Shown here: positions 55,228 to 64,000 of the stretch, in pieces | Layout of the letters: every line of letters begins with the position of its first letter | Position numbering within the stretch: the stretch's first letter is position 1 | From: Caenorhabditis remanei | Lineage: Eukaryota; Nematoda; Chromadorea; Rhabditida; Rhabditidae | Reading direction: 5' to 3' | Length of the DNA stretch: 64,000 bases | Assembly: GCF_010183535.1 (NCBI RefSeq) | Contig: NC_071328.1 | Location: 12,772,001-12,836,000 of the forward strand | The notes under the pieces: model-generated | The model's database searches: none | What the model was told of the DNA's origin: nothing | The model's input: the letters and a program-made list of their open reading frames with translations, nothing else | Made by a program: the position numbers and the translations under genes

Positions 55228-58010
55228 CAGTGTGAATTTCCGGAACGTTCCGGTAAAAATTTACCGAAATTTACCGGTAAATTTACCGGTAAATTACCGG
55301 TAAAATTACCGGTAAAGATTTACCGAAATTTACCGGTAAATTACCGGTAAATTTACCGGTAAATTTCGGTAAATTTTTACCGGTAATTTACCGGTAAATT
55401 TTTACCAAAAATATTTACCGAAACGGCGATTTACCGGTAAATTACTGGTAAATTGCGGTAAAAAGCCAATAGTTTTGAATTTTTCTGTATAAATTGATAT
55501 GTAAAATGTACTAACAATGCACTTTCTCAGGCAACTCAATATCAATCTAATTAGACGCGGCATCAGTTAGATTCTCAGGCAACTCAATATTAATCTAATC
55601 CTACAACCGCATCAATCTAATCACAATCTAATTAGATTAGTGGATTTTGCTTGCGCTTTTCGTTCGCGCCATGGATCCAAGAATAAGTCAGCTCAAAACG
55701 CGCAAAATTTCTTTCAATTTTTGTTTTAATGTTTTTTTTTCTAAGTTTTAATTCTCTATTTATGTCTCGAAAGTCTGAAATCGTTGCGAACTAATTTCGT
55801 TTGCGGTTTTATCGACTTTTTCACGATTTCAATTATTAAAAATTGTATTTTTCGGTTTCTATGGCTCTTCAAGTCTTCAACTGCAGTCTTCACTCTTCCA
55901 CAACTTCCATTTGGTTTGGAAGAAAAGTCGACACTGCGATGAAATCATGAATAAATTCTTTGGTAAGCAAATTGTTTCGCTTTCAATTAGCCGTGAATAT
56001 TAGTTCATTGCTCAGGTATAATCGTCTACTTCTTCAACATCAGCGCTCTCTACACAAGCTTCGAAAAAAAAGTCTCTTGTGAGTTCCGAAATCAAACAGT
56101 TTTTTGGTAATTCCGTTCATTTTACAGCAAAATTCGCTGAGTGGACGACAATGGACAGCAGCGGGGCAGAGAACAACTAGGACTTTTTCCACTTTCATTG
56201 CAATGGATTTTCGACTAATTTTTGATTTTAATTTTCTGTATTATTTTCTATATTTTTTCTATACATTTCGATTGTAAAAACTCTTGTTTTTTATTTGAAT
56301 AAATTTACTATTTCTTTTTTACCTAAAGAATTTTCAAATTTTATCACAAGTTACACAAGATTTCACACTAATCTAATGAGACGGCGCATTAATCTTACAA
56401 GATTGCTCATCAATCTAATTAGACGCGGCATTAATCTAATCATGCCAACATTCAAGCTAATCTAACTGATGCCGCGTCTAATTAGATTGATATTGAGTTG
56501 CCTGAGTTCGCTTGAATGTTGGCATGATTAGATTAGTGCCGCGTCTAATTAGATTGATGAGCAATCTTGTAAGATTAATGCGCCGTCTCATTAGATTGAT
56601 GTGAAATCTTGTGTAACTAGTCAAAATATTTGAAAGTTTTTTAGATAAAAAGAAATAGTAAATTTATTCAATTAAAAAATAGAGTTTTTACAATAGAAAT
56701 GTACAAAAAATATAACAGAAAATAAAAATTTAAAATTAGTCGAAAATCCATTGCAAGTGGAAAATGACCAAGTTGTTCTCTGTCCGGCTGCTGTCCATTG
56801 TCGTCCACTCAGCGAATTTTGCTGTAAAATTAACGAAATTATCAAAAACTGTTTGATTTCTGAACTCACAAAAGAATCTTCGTTCGAAGCTTATATGGAG
56901 AGTGCTGACGTTGAAGAAGTAGACAATTACACCTGAGCAAAGAACTATTATTCAATGTTAATTGTAAAAGAAACAATTCGCTTACCAAAGAATTCATTCA
57001 CTATTTCAACGCAATGTTGCCTTTTTTCCAAACCAGATGGAAGTTGTGGAAGACTGAAGAGTGCAGTTGAAGACTTGAGGAGCCATAGAAACCGAAAAAT
57101 ACAATTTTCAATAGTTGAAAATAATGAAAAAGTCGGTAAAACCGTAAACAAGATTAGTTCGCAACGGTTTCAAACTTCCGATCCATAAATAGGGAAATAA
57201 AACTTAGAAAAAAAAACATTAAAATAATAATTGAAAGAAATTTTGAGCGTTTTTTACTGACTTATTCGTGGATCCTGGCGCGAACGAAGTTTGCGCAAGC
57301 GAAATCCACTAATCTAATGAGATTGCGATTAGATTGATGCGGTTCTAGGATTAGACTAATATTGAGTTGATTAGACTAATATTGAGTTGATTAGACTAAT
57401 ATTGAGTTGATGCATGATAATAAATGTAAGAAAGTTTATAAACACATTTCATTCAAAACATCAAAAACATCTTAACATTCTTCCTCACCATACTTCACCC
57501 TCGCCATCATACTTGTCACGGGCCAGGCGGGCCGGGCCGATTTAAAAATTTTCACCGGCACGGCCCGGTCGGCCCTGATGAACAGACTTTTTTCGAAAAA
57601 CATGTTTTTTTCAGCAGTAATTTTTGAAAGTGGTTTTTGGGGGCATTTTCTGCGAATATTCGACTGAATTGATGATTTTTATATGTCATCACTGTCATCT
57701 TCCATAGTATCTTGATCGTTTTCGGTTCTCATTGAACAATCCAGAAAGGAAAAAATTCGGAACAAATCGAATTCGAAAAACAACGATGCTCCGAAATAAC
57801 GCTCCGCGCCTTGTTTAATTTACCGAAATTTACCGGTAATTTACCGGTAATTACCGGTAAATGCTCGCCAAATTTACCGGTAAATTATCGGTAAATTCGG
57901 TAAATACCGGTAAATTACCGGTAAATTTCGGTAAAATTTTACCGGTAATTTACCGGTAATTTACCGGTAAGGGCATTTACCGATAATTAATTTTCGGTAA
58001 GCACACACTG
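55228..58010. mobile_element. hAT-like element, 2.8 kb, with TTACCGGTAA subterminal arrays
   Basis: Termini CAGTGTG / CACACTG and a perfect 8-bp duplication CTAGTTGG (55,220-55,227; 58,011-58,018), both hAT hallmarks. The empty site is present in the X copy at about 43,466 (CTCACTAGTTGGTAGATAG). Both ends carry 200 bp of overlapping palindromic words TTACCGGTAAATTTACCGG. The centre (55,530-57,400) is another large palindrome. No hAT transposase is recognisable, so it is non-autonomous. Confidence 0.85.
55530..57400. repeat. Large palindrome inside the hAT-like element
   Basis: Left arm about 55,530-56,454, right arm about 56,508-57,400, with roughly 50 bp at the centre. Arms contain recurrent words ATCTAATTAGACGCGGCAT and exon/intron-like pieces (CAGGTATAATCGTC; TTACAGCAAAATTCGCTGAG) with short frames on the right arm (56,751-56,936; 57-188 region). 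It may be a foldback element nested in the hAT element, or the element's own inverted structure. Confidence 0.75.
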
Positions 58011-59007
58011 CTAGTTGGTAGATATCTCACGTCGACAGGTGAAACCATAAAACAACAAATCAATTAGTGTGAAGATCTCGGCCAGTGTTCTTGTTGTTAT
58101 TCTCTCCCACTTGTCACTTATCTTCCTGGAAAATCTGACAGATGACAGGAAATAGGACACGCCCCCATGATCATATGAGAATAGACATTTGGAATACAGT
58201 CAGTCTTCCTTTCACTGGCGCACCGAGCAGTCCTCTCATTTCGAGCTCTCGGGTTTTCATCCCTTTTATTTCTCGCTCAAGTTACTTCTTCATGCTAAAT
58301 CTCTTTAATTCATGATTTTAATGTTGATACTAGAGTCATCTATCTTGAGATAGAGTACAGTTCCAAGCTTTTATGTGAGATTCTCTTCGTTTTCCAGTAG
58401 CTTCTCCCAACAAGACAATAACTGTAGTATTACATTTCCAAAACCTTCATACTATCACTTATCAGTAGTTTTACATGGACTCTTCGAGCATATAGATATG
58501 CCCACGGCCTTTTTGACAACCCTTCTCATCACTATCTCGCCCACTTTCTACACTTTTCGAGGAAATATTAAATTTCAAAACTAATCGATCTTATCAGTTA
58601 TCTTTTGATTAATGTCTTAGTTTTTCGAAAAGTTACTTTTTCTCTGACCCCAATTATTGATACCTACTGCGGTAGTTCGAGAAAAAAGGAAATGGCAGAT
58701 GTTTTTTTCCAATGTAAAAATGTCAACTAATTCACACATTGTCACTCTCGGTATGCTGTCTCGGACATTTTTCTTCACGTATTACCATCTGCAACCTTAT
58801 CTCCTTGGGAAATCATAACGGGTAATAGGCCCCGCCCTCTGCACATATCTGTTAGTAGACCACTACTCAGTCATTCTCCCCTCACTCCGGCCTAGAAGAA
58901 GGTCTTTCAATCTTCTCCATGTTTATTCAATTGCTTACAGTTTCTCACAACACGTTATATGAGGAGAGTTGCCAGTAACACAAGAGAGACTCAAAAATTG
59001 GTAAGTT
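58011..59007 (+). repeat. X repeat (copy 3), main part
   Basis: Continues the X sequence from 55,150 after the hAT insertion, through GACACGCCCCCATGATC and CACACATTGTCACTCTCGG, to an exon-like end AGACTCAAAAATTG|GTAAGTTATT at about 59,000, where the S units start. Confidence 0.85.
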
Positions 59008-59945
59008 ATTGACTTCCCCCACCATTCTTATCTGTGTCGGTTCCGGTTAGACTGATCGAGCATGGCGCTGTAATAGTCTATACTTATCCGGGCTGGGGGT
59101 TACTCCAGTAGACGCGGGTTTGAATCCTCCCGGGTTAGAAATAAAAGTAATTATATTCGAAACTCCCAAAAACGGGACATTTTCAATGAAATTGTATTCA
59201 AAACTCAAAAGAACGGGTAATTTTCGATGATATTGACTTCCCCCACCATTCTTATCTGTGTCGGTTCCGGTTAGACTGATCGAGCATGGCGCTGTAATAG
59301 TCTATACTTATCCGGGCTGGGGGTTACTCCAGTAGGCGCGGGTTTGAATCCTCCCGGGTTAGAAATGAATGAAATTCGAATCAAAACTCCCAAAAACGGG
59401 ACATTTTCAATGAAATTGTATTCAAAACTCAAAAGAACGGGTAATTTTCGATGATATTGTGAAAGGCCATTCGACCACTTCTGGTCGTTGGTCCCTTTCT
59501 TATTCTATCGCCCGAGTCCGTCACTCTTGTGGCTCTTCCGCCTTGCGGGTGGTCACATGAGTGAGAGGGACGAGGGAGGAAAAGGCACGCGGAGCCACAC
59601 CCACGAGTATTCTATTCTATTTCATCAGTAAGAGTTTACATCTGGCCGGAGGGAGGTCGGTCCATCTGGACCTCTCTCCGCTTACTCAATAAACATGGAT
59701 CGATCCTAAATCATGTTTTCTATATCTTATGGGAAAGATAGAGGCGAAATATCTGTCCTATAACAATATTGACTTCCCCCACCATTCTTATCTGTGTCGG
59801 TTCCGGTTAGACTGATCGAGCCTGGCGCTGTAATAGTCTATACTTATCCGGGCTGGTGGTTACTCCAGTAGACGCGGGTTTGAATCCTCCCGGGTTAGAA
59901 ATAAATGAAATCAAAGTTCCCAAAAAAACGGGGTATTTTCATGTT
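59008..59945 (+). repeat. S units (forward), three copies, third split off by a solo LTR
   Basis: Units start at about 59,008, 59,232 and 59,768. Same B-box word GGTTTGAATCC in each. Confidence 0.75.
59458..59765. mobile_element. Solo LTR
   Basis: A 308-bp insertion beginning TGTGAAAGGCC and ending CTATAACA, with ATAT on both sides (59,454-57; 59,766-69). The uninterrupted S units read GATGATATTGACTTCCCC, which is the empty site. TG...CA ends, a short target duplication and an internal AATAAA (about 59,688) fit a solo LTR left by LTR-LTR recombination. Confidence 0.8.
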
Positions 59946-60000
59946 TCTGAAATGAAATTTGTATCGATAGTGTTAGTAGATGAAAGTAGATGTCGATTCT

Positions 60001-60156
60001 AGACACATCGCGAATATCAAGAAGAGTTCAGTCACCAAGAGCTCTGTCTTTGTGAAGAGAACCAGAAGAAACTCGACCATACTGAAGTGGACATGCGAAA
60101 GATGGAAGAAGCATTACTCAATCTTAAAATGTCATCCTTCTCAAATGATCCTGTTG
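60001..60156 (+). other. Orphan exon-like segment, coiled coil
   Basis: After GATTCTAG an open frame of about 50 codons (THREYQEEFSHQELCLCEEN ... MRKMEEALLNLKM) ends in GTT|GTAAGTGAC. Composition suggests a coiled coil. It follows the X-S copy, so it may be the next exon of the same unidentified gene carried by X. Confidence 0.4.
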
Positions 60157-60211
60157 TAAGTGACAAAAAAGAACAAAGAATTCAAATATTTATTCAAAAG
60201 AGCACAAAAAT

Positions 60212-60547
60212 TTAATGCAATCGACATAATCGTCCATTAAATCGAATCCACTTCTTTTCCGGCTTCTGTTGGGCTTGGATGACTCCGGGTGGGACATAGA
60301 GAGTAGGATGGATGACTCCAGGTGGGACATAGAGAGTAGGATACACCGCTGCCATTCGACTCAACTGCTTGGCAGCGGTTGGTCGTGCTCCTGGGAGAAC
60401 GGATGGTGCCATGGCGTTGGTCGCTTTTTTCTGGTCGCCATCCTGGAAAATGGGAAATTCAGGGTGTGGGTCCAAAGAATCCGGAGCTTATACCTTGGGA
60501 AGCTTGAAGACGATCTTGGCGTTTGGTGGTGGAACGGGTTGAGCCAT
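60212..60547 (-). CDS. Small Pro-rich protein, diverged paralogue of 7,959-8,301
   Basis: Exons 60547-60494 and 60442-60212 (intron 51 bp) give 94 aa. Starts MAQPVPPPN, has an internal tandem repeat (PTLYVPPGVIH / PTLYVPPGVIQ) and ends with EKKWIRFNGRLCRLH. Shares start, intron position and the KKxWIR-type end with the small basic proteins at 8.0 and 21.4 kb, and like them is followed upstream by a GT31-exon relic. Function unknown. Confidence 0.65.
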
Positions 60548-60762
60548 GGTGCTGGTTTGAAGCGATTTGACGAGTAGAAATTGAAGATTCTGGTGGAATC
60601 GCCAGCTATTTATGCCGAACGCTTATCGATGCTCTAGATCTTTGCTCTAGATTTCGAGGGGAGATAAGGTGTAAAGGTTACGAGTTTAACAAATCAAAAT
60701 TTTTGAAAATTTTCTTTCCTACACGTAAAAAGATCACGTGGAATTAAGTGTTTAGAAAAATT

Positions 60763-60862
60763 CATTTCCAATTTTCCATGAAAAACTGCATATTTATACT
60801 GATCGGTATTTTCGAAAGTGTGCCAGGCGAGTGTCCGTTTTTTCTTCGACTGTTTTCTGAAA
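60763..60862 (-). pseudogene. Relic of the last GT31-like exon
   Basis: LAWHTFENTDQY aligns with LVWHTFKHYDQY of the exon at 8,504-8,596. A frame shift between KTVEEK and the W-H-T block and extra bases mark it as decayed. No upstream exon is found before 61.1 kb. Confidence 0.6.
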
Positions 60863-60869
60863 ATCTGAA

Positions 60870-61195
60870 TTTTTTGTTTTTTTCTAAGAATAACAAATAC
60901 TTCCGTTGCTCGAATACTAGGCCTCAAGGGCAAAAAACTAGAAATATATTTGGAATCAGCATTTTCTCATCTTTCCAATAATATAGGTATATCTCTAGAA
61001 TATGTTGACAAACCATTTCTTATAGTCATTTTGGTCAGATTTATGTAAAACTAATAGAAGCTTTTGAGTTAATAGGCTTGTTATTCAAGTTCGTCAATTA
61101 ATGGTTAGTTAACTACCCAAAATGCTGTAATGTGAATGGAAAATGTCGAATGTAAAATTTCATGAATTCCGGGGAAAATGACAAAAGAGATCACA
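60870..61195. other. Spacer, no gene seen
   Basis: AT-rich with no recognisable feature; separates the GT31 relic from the cpsf-2 stop codon. Confidence 0.5.
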
Positions 61196-61199
61196 GATT

Positions 61200-61989
61200 T
61201 TATAGAACACCGAATTGATTGAAGAACAGATTTCGAAGTTTGTAATAGTCCTTCTCCAGCGCTCCCTCCATAGAGAATCCCATTTCACCACGACGAATCG
61301 AACACTTTCCTGAAACAGTACGGTATTTGTGTCTGGCATCGAGCCAAGTTGTGACTTACCTCCCTTGATAAGAAGAGTTCCGCTGAGAAATTCTGCCTTG
61401 AACCCTTTCTCGACAAACAAGCTCTTGAAATCGGACAGTTTCGGGTCGTTCACGAAGATTGCCTGCAATTTTCCCAGTTTTTCATGATTTTCAGCCTGAT
61501 TTTTTGGTTTTTTAAAGTGAAAAATTGAATCAAGACGAACCTGATGAATCGGAATCAGCTTTTTGGGCAGTGGTTCGAGTTTGAGGTTTCCACGTGGTTT
61601 GGCAGCTGCTTCGTTTGCTTTTCTCGCGTTTTCTGCATTTTCGAGACTTTCATCTGCTTCGGTGTTAGTGCCTTCTGGTGCGGACGTATTTTGATCCTGA
61701 AAATAAGAAATCGGATTTATTTTTTGTCGAAAACTAGAAAATTAGACAGAAATTCTGTTATTATCTGGGGAATCAGACATTTTCAGACCTGTTTTGTCAA
61801 TGAAAAGATGAAATGTTTTCAGATAAAAACTTTCGAAATTTCTAGGAAAAACGAAAATTTTTTGAAAATCAACATTCCACTTTTCAGAATCACCCAGGTT
61901 CCGAATTCTTACCGTCTCCATGAGCCCCTCCTCATTCTCCACAACCTCGAATCCATTTCGAAAGTTCAGGTCATTTGACGGAGGAATCT
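61200..61989 (-). pseudogene. cpsf-2: 3' end of cpsf-2 (CPSF100), upstream part missing
   Basis: Four exons (about 61989-61913, 61696-61541, 61462-61360, 61309-61200) join in phase. They encode ...PLPKKLIPIHQ, AIFVNDPKLSDFK, FKAEFLSGTLLI, then IRRGEMGFSMEG...DYYKLRNLFFNQFGVL. This matches the C-terminus of the 100-kDa cleavage and polyadenylation factor subunit (animal homologues read V-[YF]-[VI]-N-[ED]-P-[RK]-LSDFK and end D[FY]YRIRDLLY-type). The full protein is about 780-850 aa; only the last ~150 are here. Upstream, at 61,971, the sequence enters an inverted duplication and the gene cannot be followed further, so this is a truncated duplicate, unless distant exons were displaced. Confidence 0.85.
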
Positions 61990-62347
61990 CTGAGAAATCG
62001 CATTTTCTAAATTTCAATGAAATTGGTAGAGGCCAAAACTAGACATTTCCTATAACTTTTGTTCTAGAAAAGATATAGACAAACGCTAACTTGCATCTGA
62101 ACAAGCATGTTTTGTAAATTTCAATGAAATTGGTAGAGGCCAAAAGTTATAGGAAATGAGATTCCTTGGTCAAATGACCTGAACTTTTGATGAAAATACT
62201 AAACAAAACATGTTTGTTCAGATGCAAGTTAGCGTTTGTCCATATCTTTCCTATAACAAAAGTTATAGGAAATGTCTAGTTTTGGCCTCTACCAATTTCA
62301 TTGAAATTTAGAAAATGCGATTTCTCAGAGATTCCTCCGTCAAATGA
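61971..62347. repeat. Inverted duplication at the broken end of cpsf-2
   Basis: Arm 61,971-62,115 (TCATTTGACGGAGGAATCTC...) is the near-perfect complement of 62,203-62,347. The 87-bp centre holds further partial copies: AAATTTCAATGAAATTGGTA again, and GTCAAATGACCTGAACTTT, a reverse copy of the neighbouring cpsf-2 exon. Confidence 0.9.
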
Positions 62348-62443
62348 TCAAGCTCTGAATGTTGCGCGCCTGATGCGAGTTTCTGCGGAGAATAAAAGAT
62401 TTACAACAAAACCTATAGAAAATATATAACAAAGGTCTTTGAA

Positions 62444-63405
62444 ATGATAACAAAAGAGTCCAAACGTCGAACTCTTTTGTTAGATCGTGATCTGACTAAA
62501 GATCATGACACCTTCGATGAAAATTTTTCAATAGAAGCGGAAATTGAGATCAAGATGTTTTCTAACAACAGGAGAGTTGAAAGTAAACAAAGTCAACATC
62601 AAAAGGCTGTCTTTACTAATAATGACACTTGTCACAAAGTTCGTCTTATGAAATGGGACGTCTTGAGAAGAAGATTTTCTGCAGACGAAGAAGTCAAAAT
62701 TGAACTCAATTTTCGAATCACCAAATTGAGCGGAGTTGTGGCCAAAAAAACGTTGGATTTCGGTGAAAGCAAGAAAAAATGTTCGGATGTTACACTTTTG
62801 GTTGGAGAGGAAAAGTTTTACCTTTCCAAATTGGTAAATTGAATTTCAAATGATTATTAACTTTCGTTCTCAAAATTTTCAGACTTTATCCTACCAATCA
62901 TCCTATTTCGAGTCTATGTTCCTTGGAAACTTCGCAGAGGCCGACAAATCGGAAGTAACTCTTCAGGATATCGATCCCCAAGAATTCCAGAAGTTTTTGG
63001 AAGTTTTGCACGGAGGAAAGGCCCTTGATGGTAGGTTCTGATTATCCACTCACCTAAAAACTAACTGAAATTCATTACAGATGACTATTTCGTTGCTATT
63101 CTTTGCCTCGTTGACATGTTCGACGCTTCAATCGCTCGTAAGCAATGTGAAGACTACCTGATGGAAAAATCAAAGAAGTCATTGAGAGAGAAGCTGGAAT
63201 TGGCGGTGCAGTACAAAATGGAGAATGTCAAGGTAAATCAGATTTCAGGTTTTCCTGTTTGCAACCTTTTCATTTTCAGGCCAAGTGTCTCTCCGACATG
63301 AAAACTGCCGATGATATTCGTTCCGTTGTGCCAGAGAAACTCGAGAAACTCGATCCTTCTCTTATGCCGGCGATTCTCCAAAAAGCTTTGAATCTTCTGA
63401 AGTGA
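62444..63405 (+). CDS. BTB/POZ-domain protein with MATH-derived N-terminus
   Basis: Exons 62444-62833, 62883-63030, 63081-63232 and 63280-63405 join in phase to 271 aa. Residues ~112-215 are a BTB domain (KKCSDVTLLVGEEKFYLSK, SSYFESMF, F.K.FLE.LHG), followed by the usual helical extension (EKLELAVQYKM) and a short tail. The segment before it (FSADEEVKIELNFRI) resembles the last strands of the MATH domain that precedes BTB in nematode bath proteins, but the rest of MATH is not recognisable, so the N-terminus may be reduced or miscalled. Such proteins usually act as CUL3 substrate adaptors (family knowledge). AATAAAAT lies at about 63,560. Confidence 0.85.
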
Positions 63406-64000
63406 TCACTTGCATCATTCACATAAAAACTCTACATCTATCAATATGTAACCCCGATATCATTCCCCCTCTCATTTATTCAGTGAATCCACCCCCTATC
63501 AGTATTAAAGTCAATTTCCAGTCCAGAATTATGTATTCTTTCTATGAATAGAGGATATGAAATAAAATATTTTGATTTACATTGTTCTTTTTCGTTTTCG
63601 TAGTTCTTAGTTCACTATCTTTTTGATTTTCGAAATTGTAAGTTCTTTTCAAAAGGAAACACTTGTTTCGACCGTTTTCCATTGGACAAGTTCAAAAAGG
63701 AAGAATATTCTGGATTAGAGAGCACGGTCTCATCAGCAATGGACTCTCTCCAGATTTCCGAATGCGGTGGTCAATTCCAGAGAAAGTATAACTAATTTTC
63801 AGCAAAAATTTGACAGATTTTCAACCAATTTAATATAATTTCAGTCATTTTTCTAGGATTCTGGGATTTTTTGGTTATTTTCGCCTGAAATTACCCCGAA
63901 TCGTCAAATTATCTGCCTATATTGTCATCATTTTTCTCAAATATTCAGTAGCTTACTTCGCAGACTACAAACTACAATTTTGACTGAAAATGAGCAACGT
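63406..64000. other. Downstream region, no complete gene
   Basis: 3' UTR of the BTB gene and then AT-rich sequence. A short coding-looking stretch near 63,665-63,800 (+) may be an exon of a gene that continues beyond the window. Confidence 0.4.

Noticed and set aside
1..64000. CRISPR arrays, bacterial operons, riboswitches
   Set aside because: Introns, nematode-type families and transposons show a eukaryotic nuclear sequence; the tandem repeats found have no spacer-repeat structure.

Overview
The window looks like nuclear DNA of a Caenorhabditis-type nematode. It is visibly AT-rich, its introns are tiny (45-54 bp, GT...TTTTCAG), and its protein families are ones that nematodes have amplified: SH2/tyrosine-kinase-like, PTP-like, MATH/BTB-like and GT31-like. 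It also carries mariner, hAT-like, CR1/jockey-type LINE, LTR and foldback elements. The species is not identified. All exon models were made by eye from splice consensus and reading frame.

Region 1 (1-25 kb) is a recent tandem segmental duplication. Copy 1 (1-11,197, open to the left) recurs about 99% identical from 12,129 to 24,572. Each copy holds an SH2-pseudokinase gene (+), the 3' end of a PTP gene (-), a small basic-protein gene (-), the last two exons of a GT31-like gene (-), an unassigned ORF (-) and a member (A) of a coiled-coil/zinc-finger family (-). The copies have begun to diverge. Copy 2 carries a 1.27-kb mariner insertion and a 10-bp frameshift in gene A. Copy 1 carries a nonsense codon in the unassigned ORF and has lost the 5' exons of gene A.

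Region 2 (24.6-34.4 kb) is a tandem cluster of the coiled-coil/zinc-finger family. Gene B is complete (9 exons, 804 aa). Gene C is a pseudogene: it has a stop right after its start codon, lacks its middle exons, and is split by a 4.2-kb DNA transposon with 41-bp TIRs starting CACGTTG, a 5-bp target duplication (TACAT) and an 803-aa transposase. That transposase reproduces the RAG1 core layout: D, D with C-x2-C exactly 19/22 residues later, then H-x4-H and E. This is the most interesting object in the window.

Region 3 (35-38 kb) holds a third relic of the kinase 3' exon followed by a complete PTP-domain gene in which both catalytic positions are substituted. A dead kinase next to a dead phosphatase was probably the ancestral block, and 1-25 kb holds duplicated, truncated versions of it.

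Region 4 (38-60 kb) is almost entirely repetitive: minisatellite elements, 224-bp tandem units with a tRNA-type B box, a giant palindrome (X-S-Y / Y'-S'-X'), a 2.3-kb LTR element reduced to env-like sequence (itself hit by a palindromic mariner), a LINE with a 999-aa EN-RT ORF, a 2.8-kb hAT-like element holding another large palindrome, and a solo LTR. Several insertions can be proven from empty sites elsewhere in the window.

Region 5 (60-64 kb) holds a diverged copy of the small-protein/GT31 block, the 3' end of cpsf-2 cut off by a small complex inverted duplication, and an intact four-exon BTB gene.
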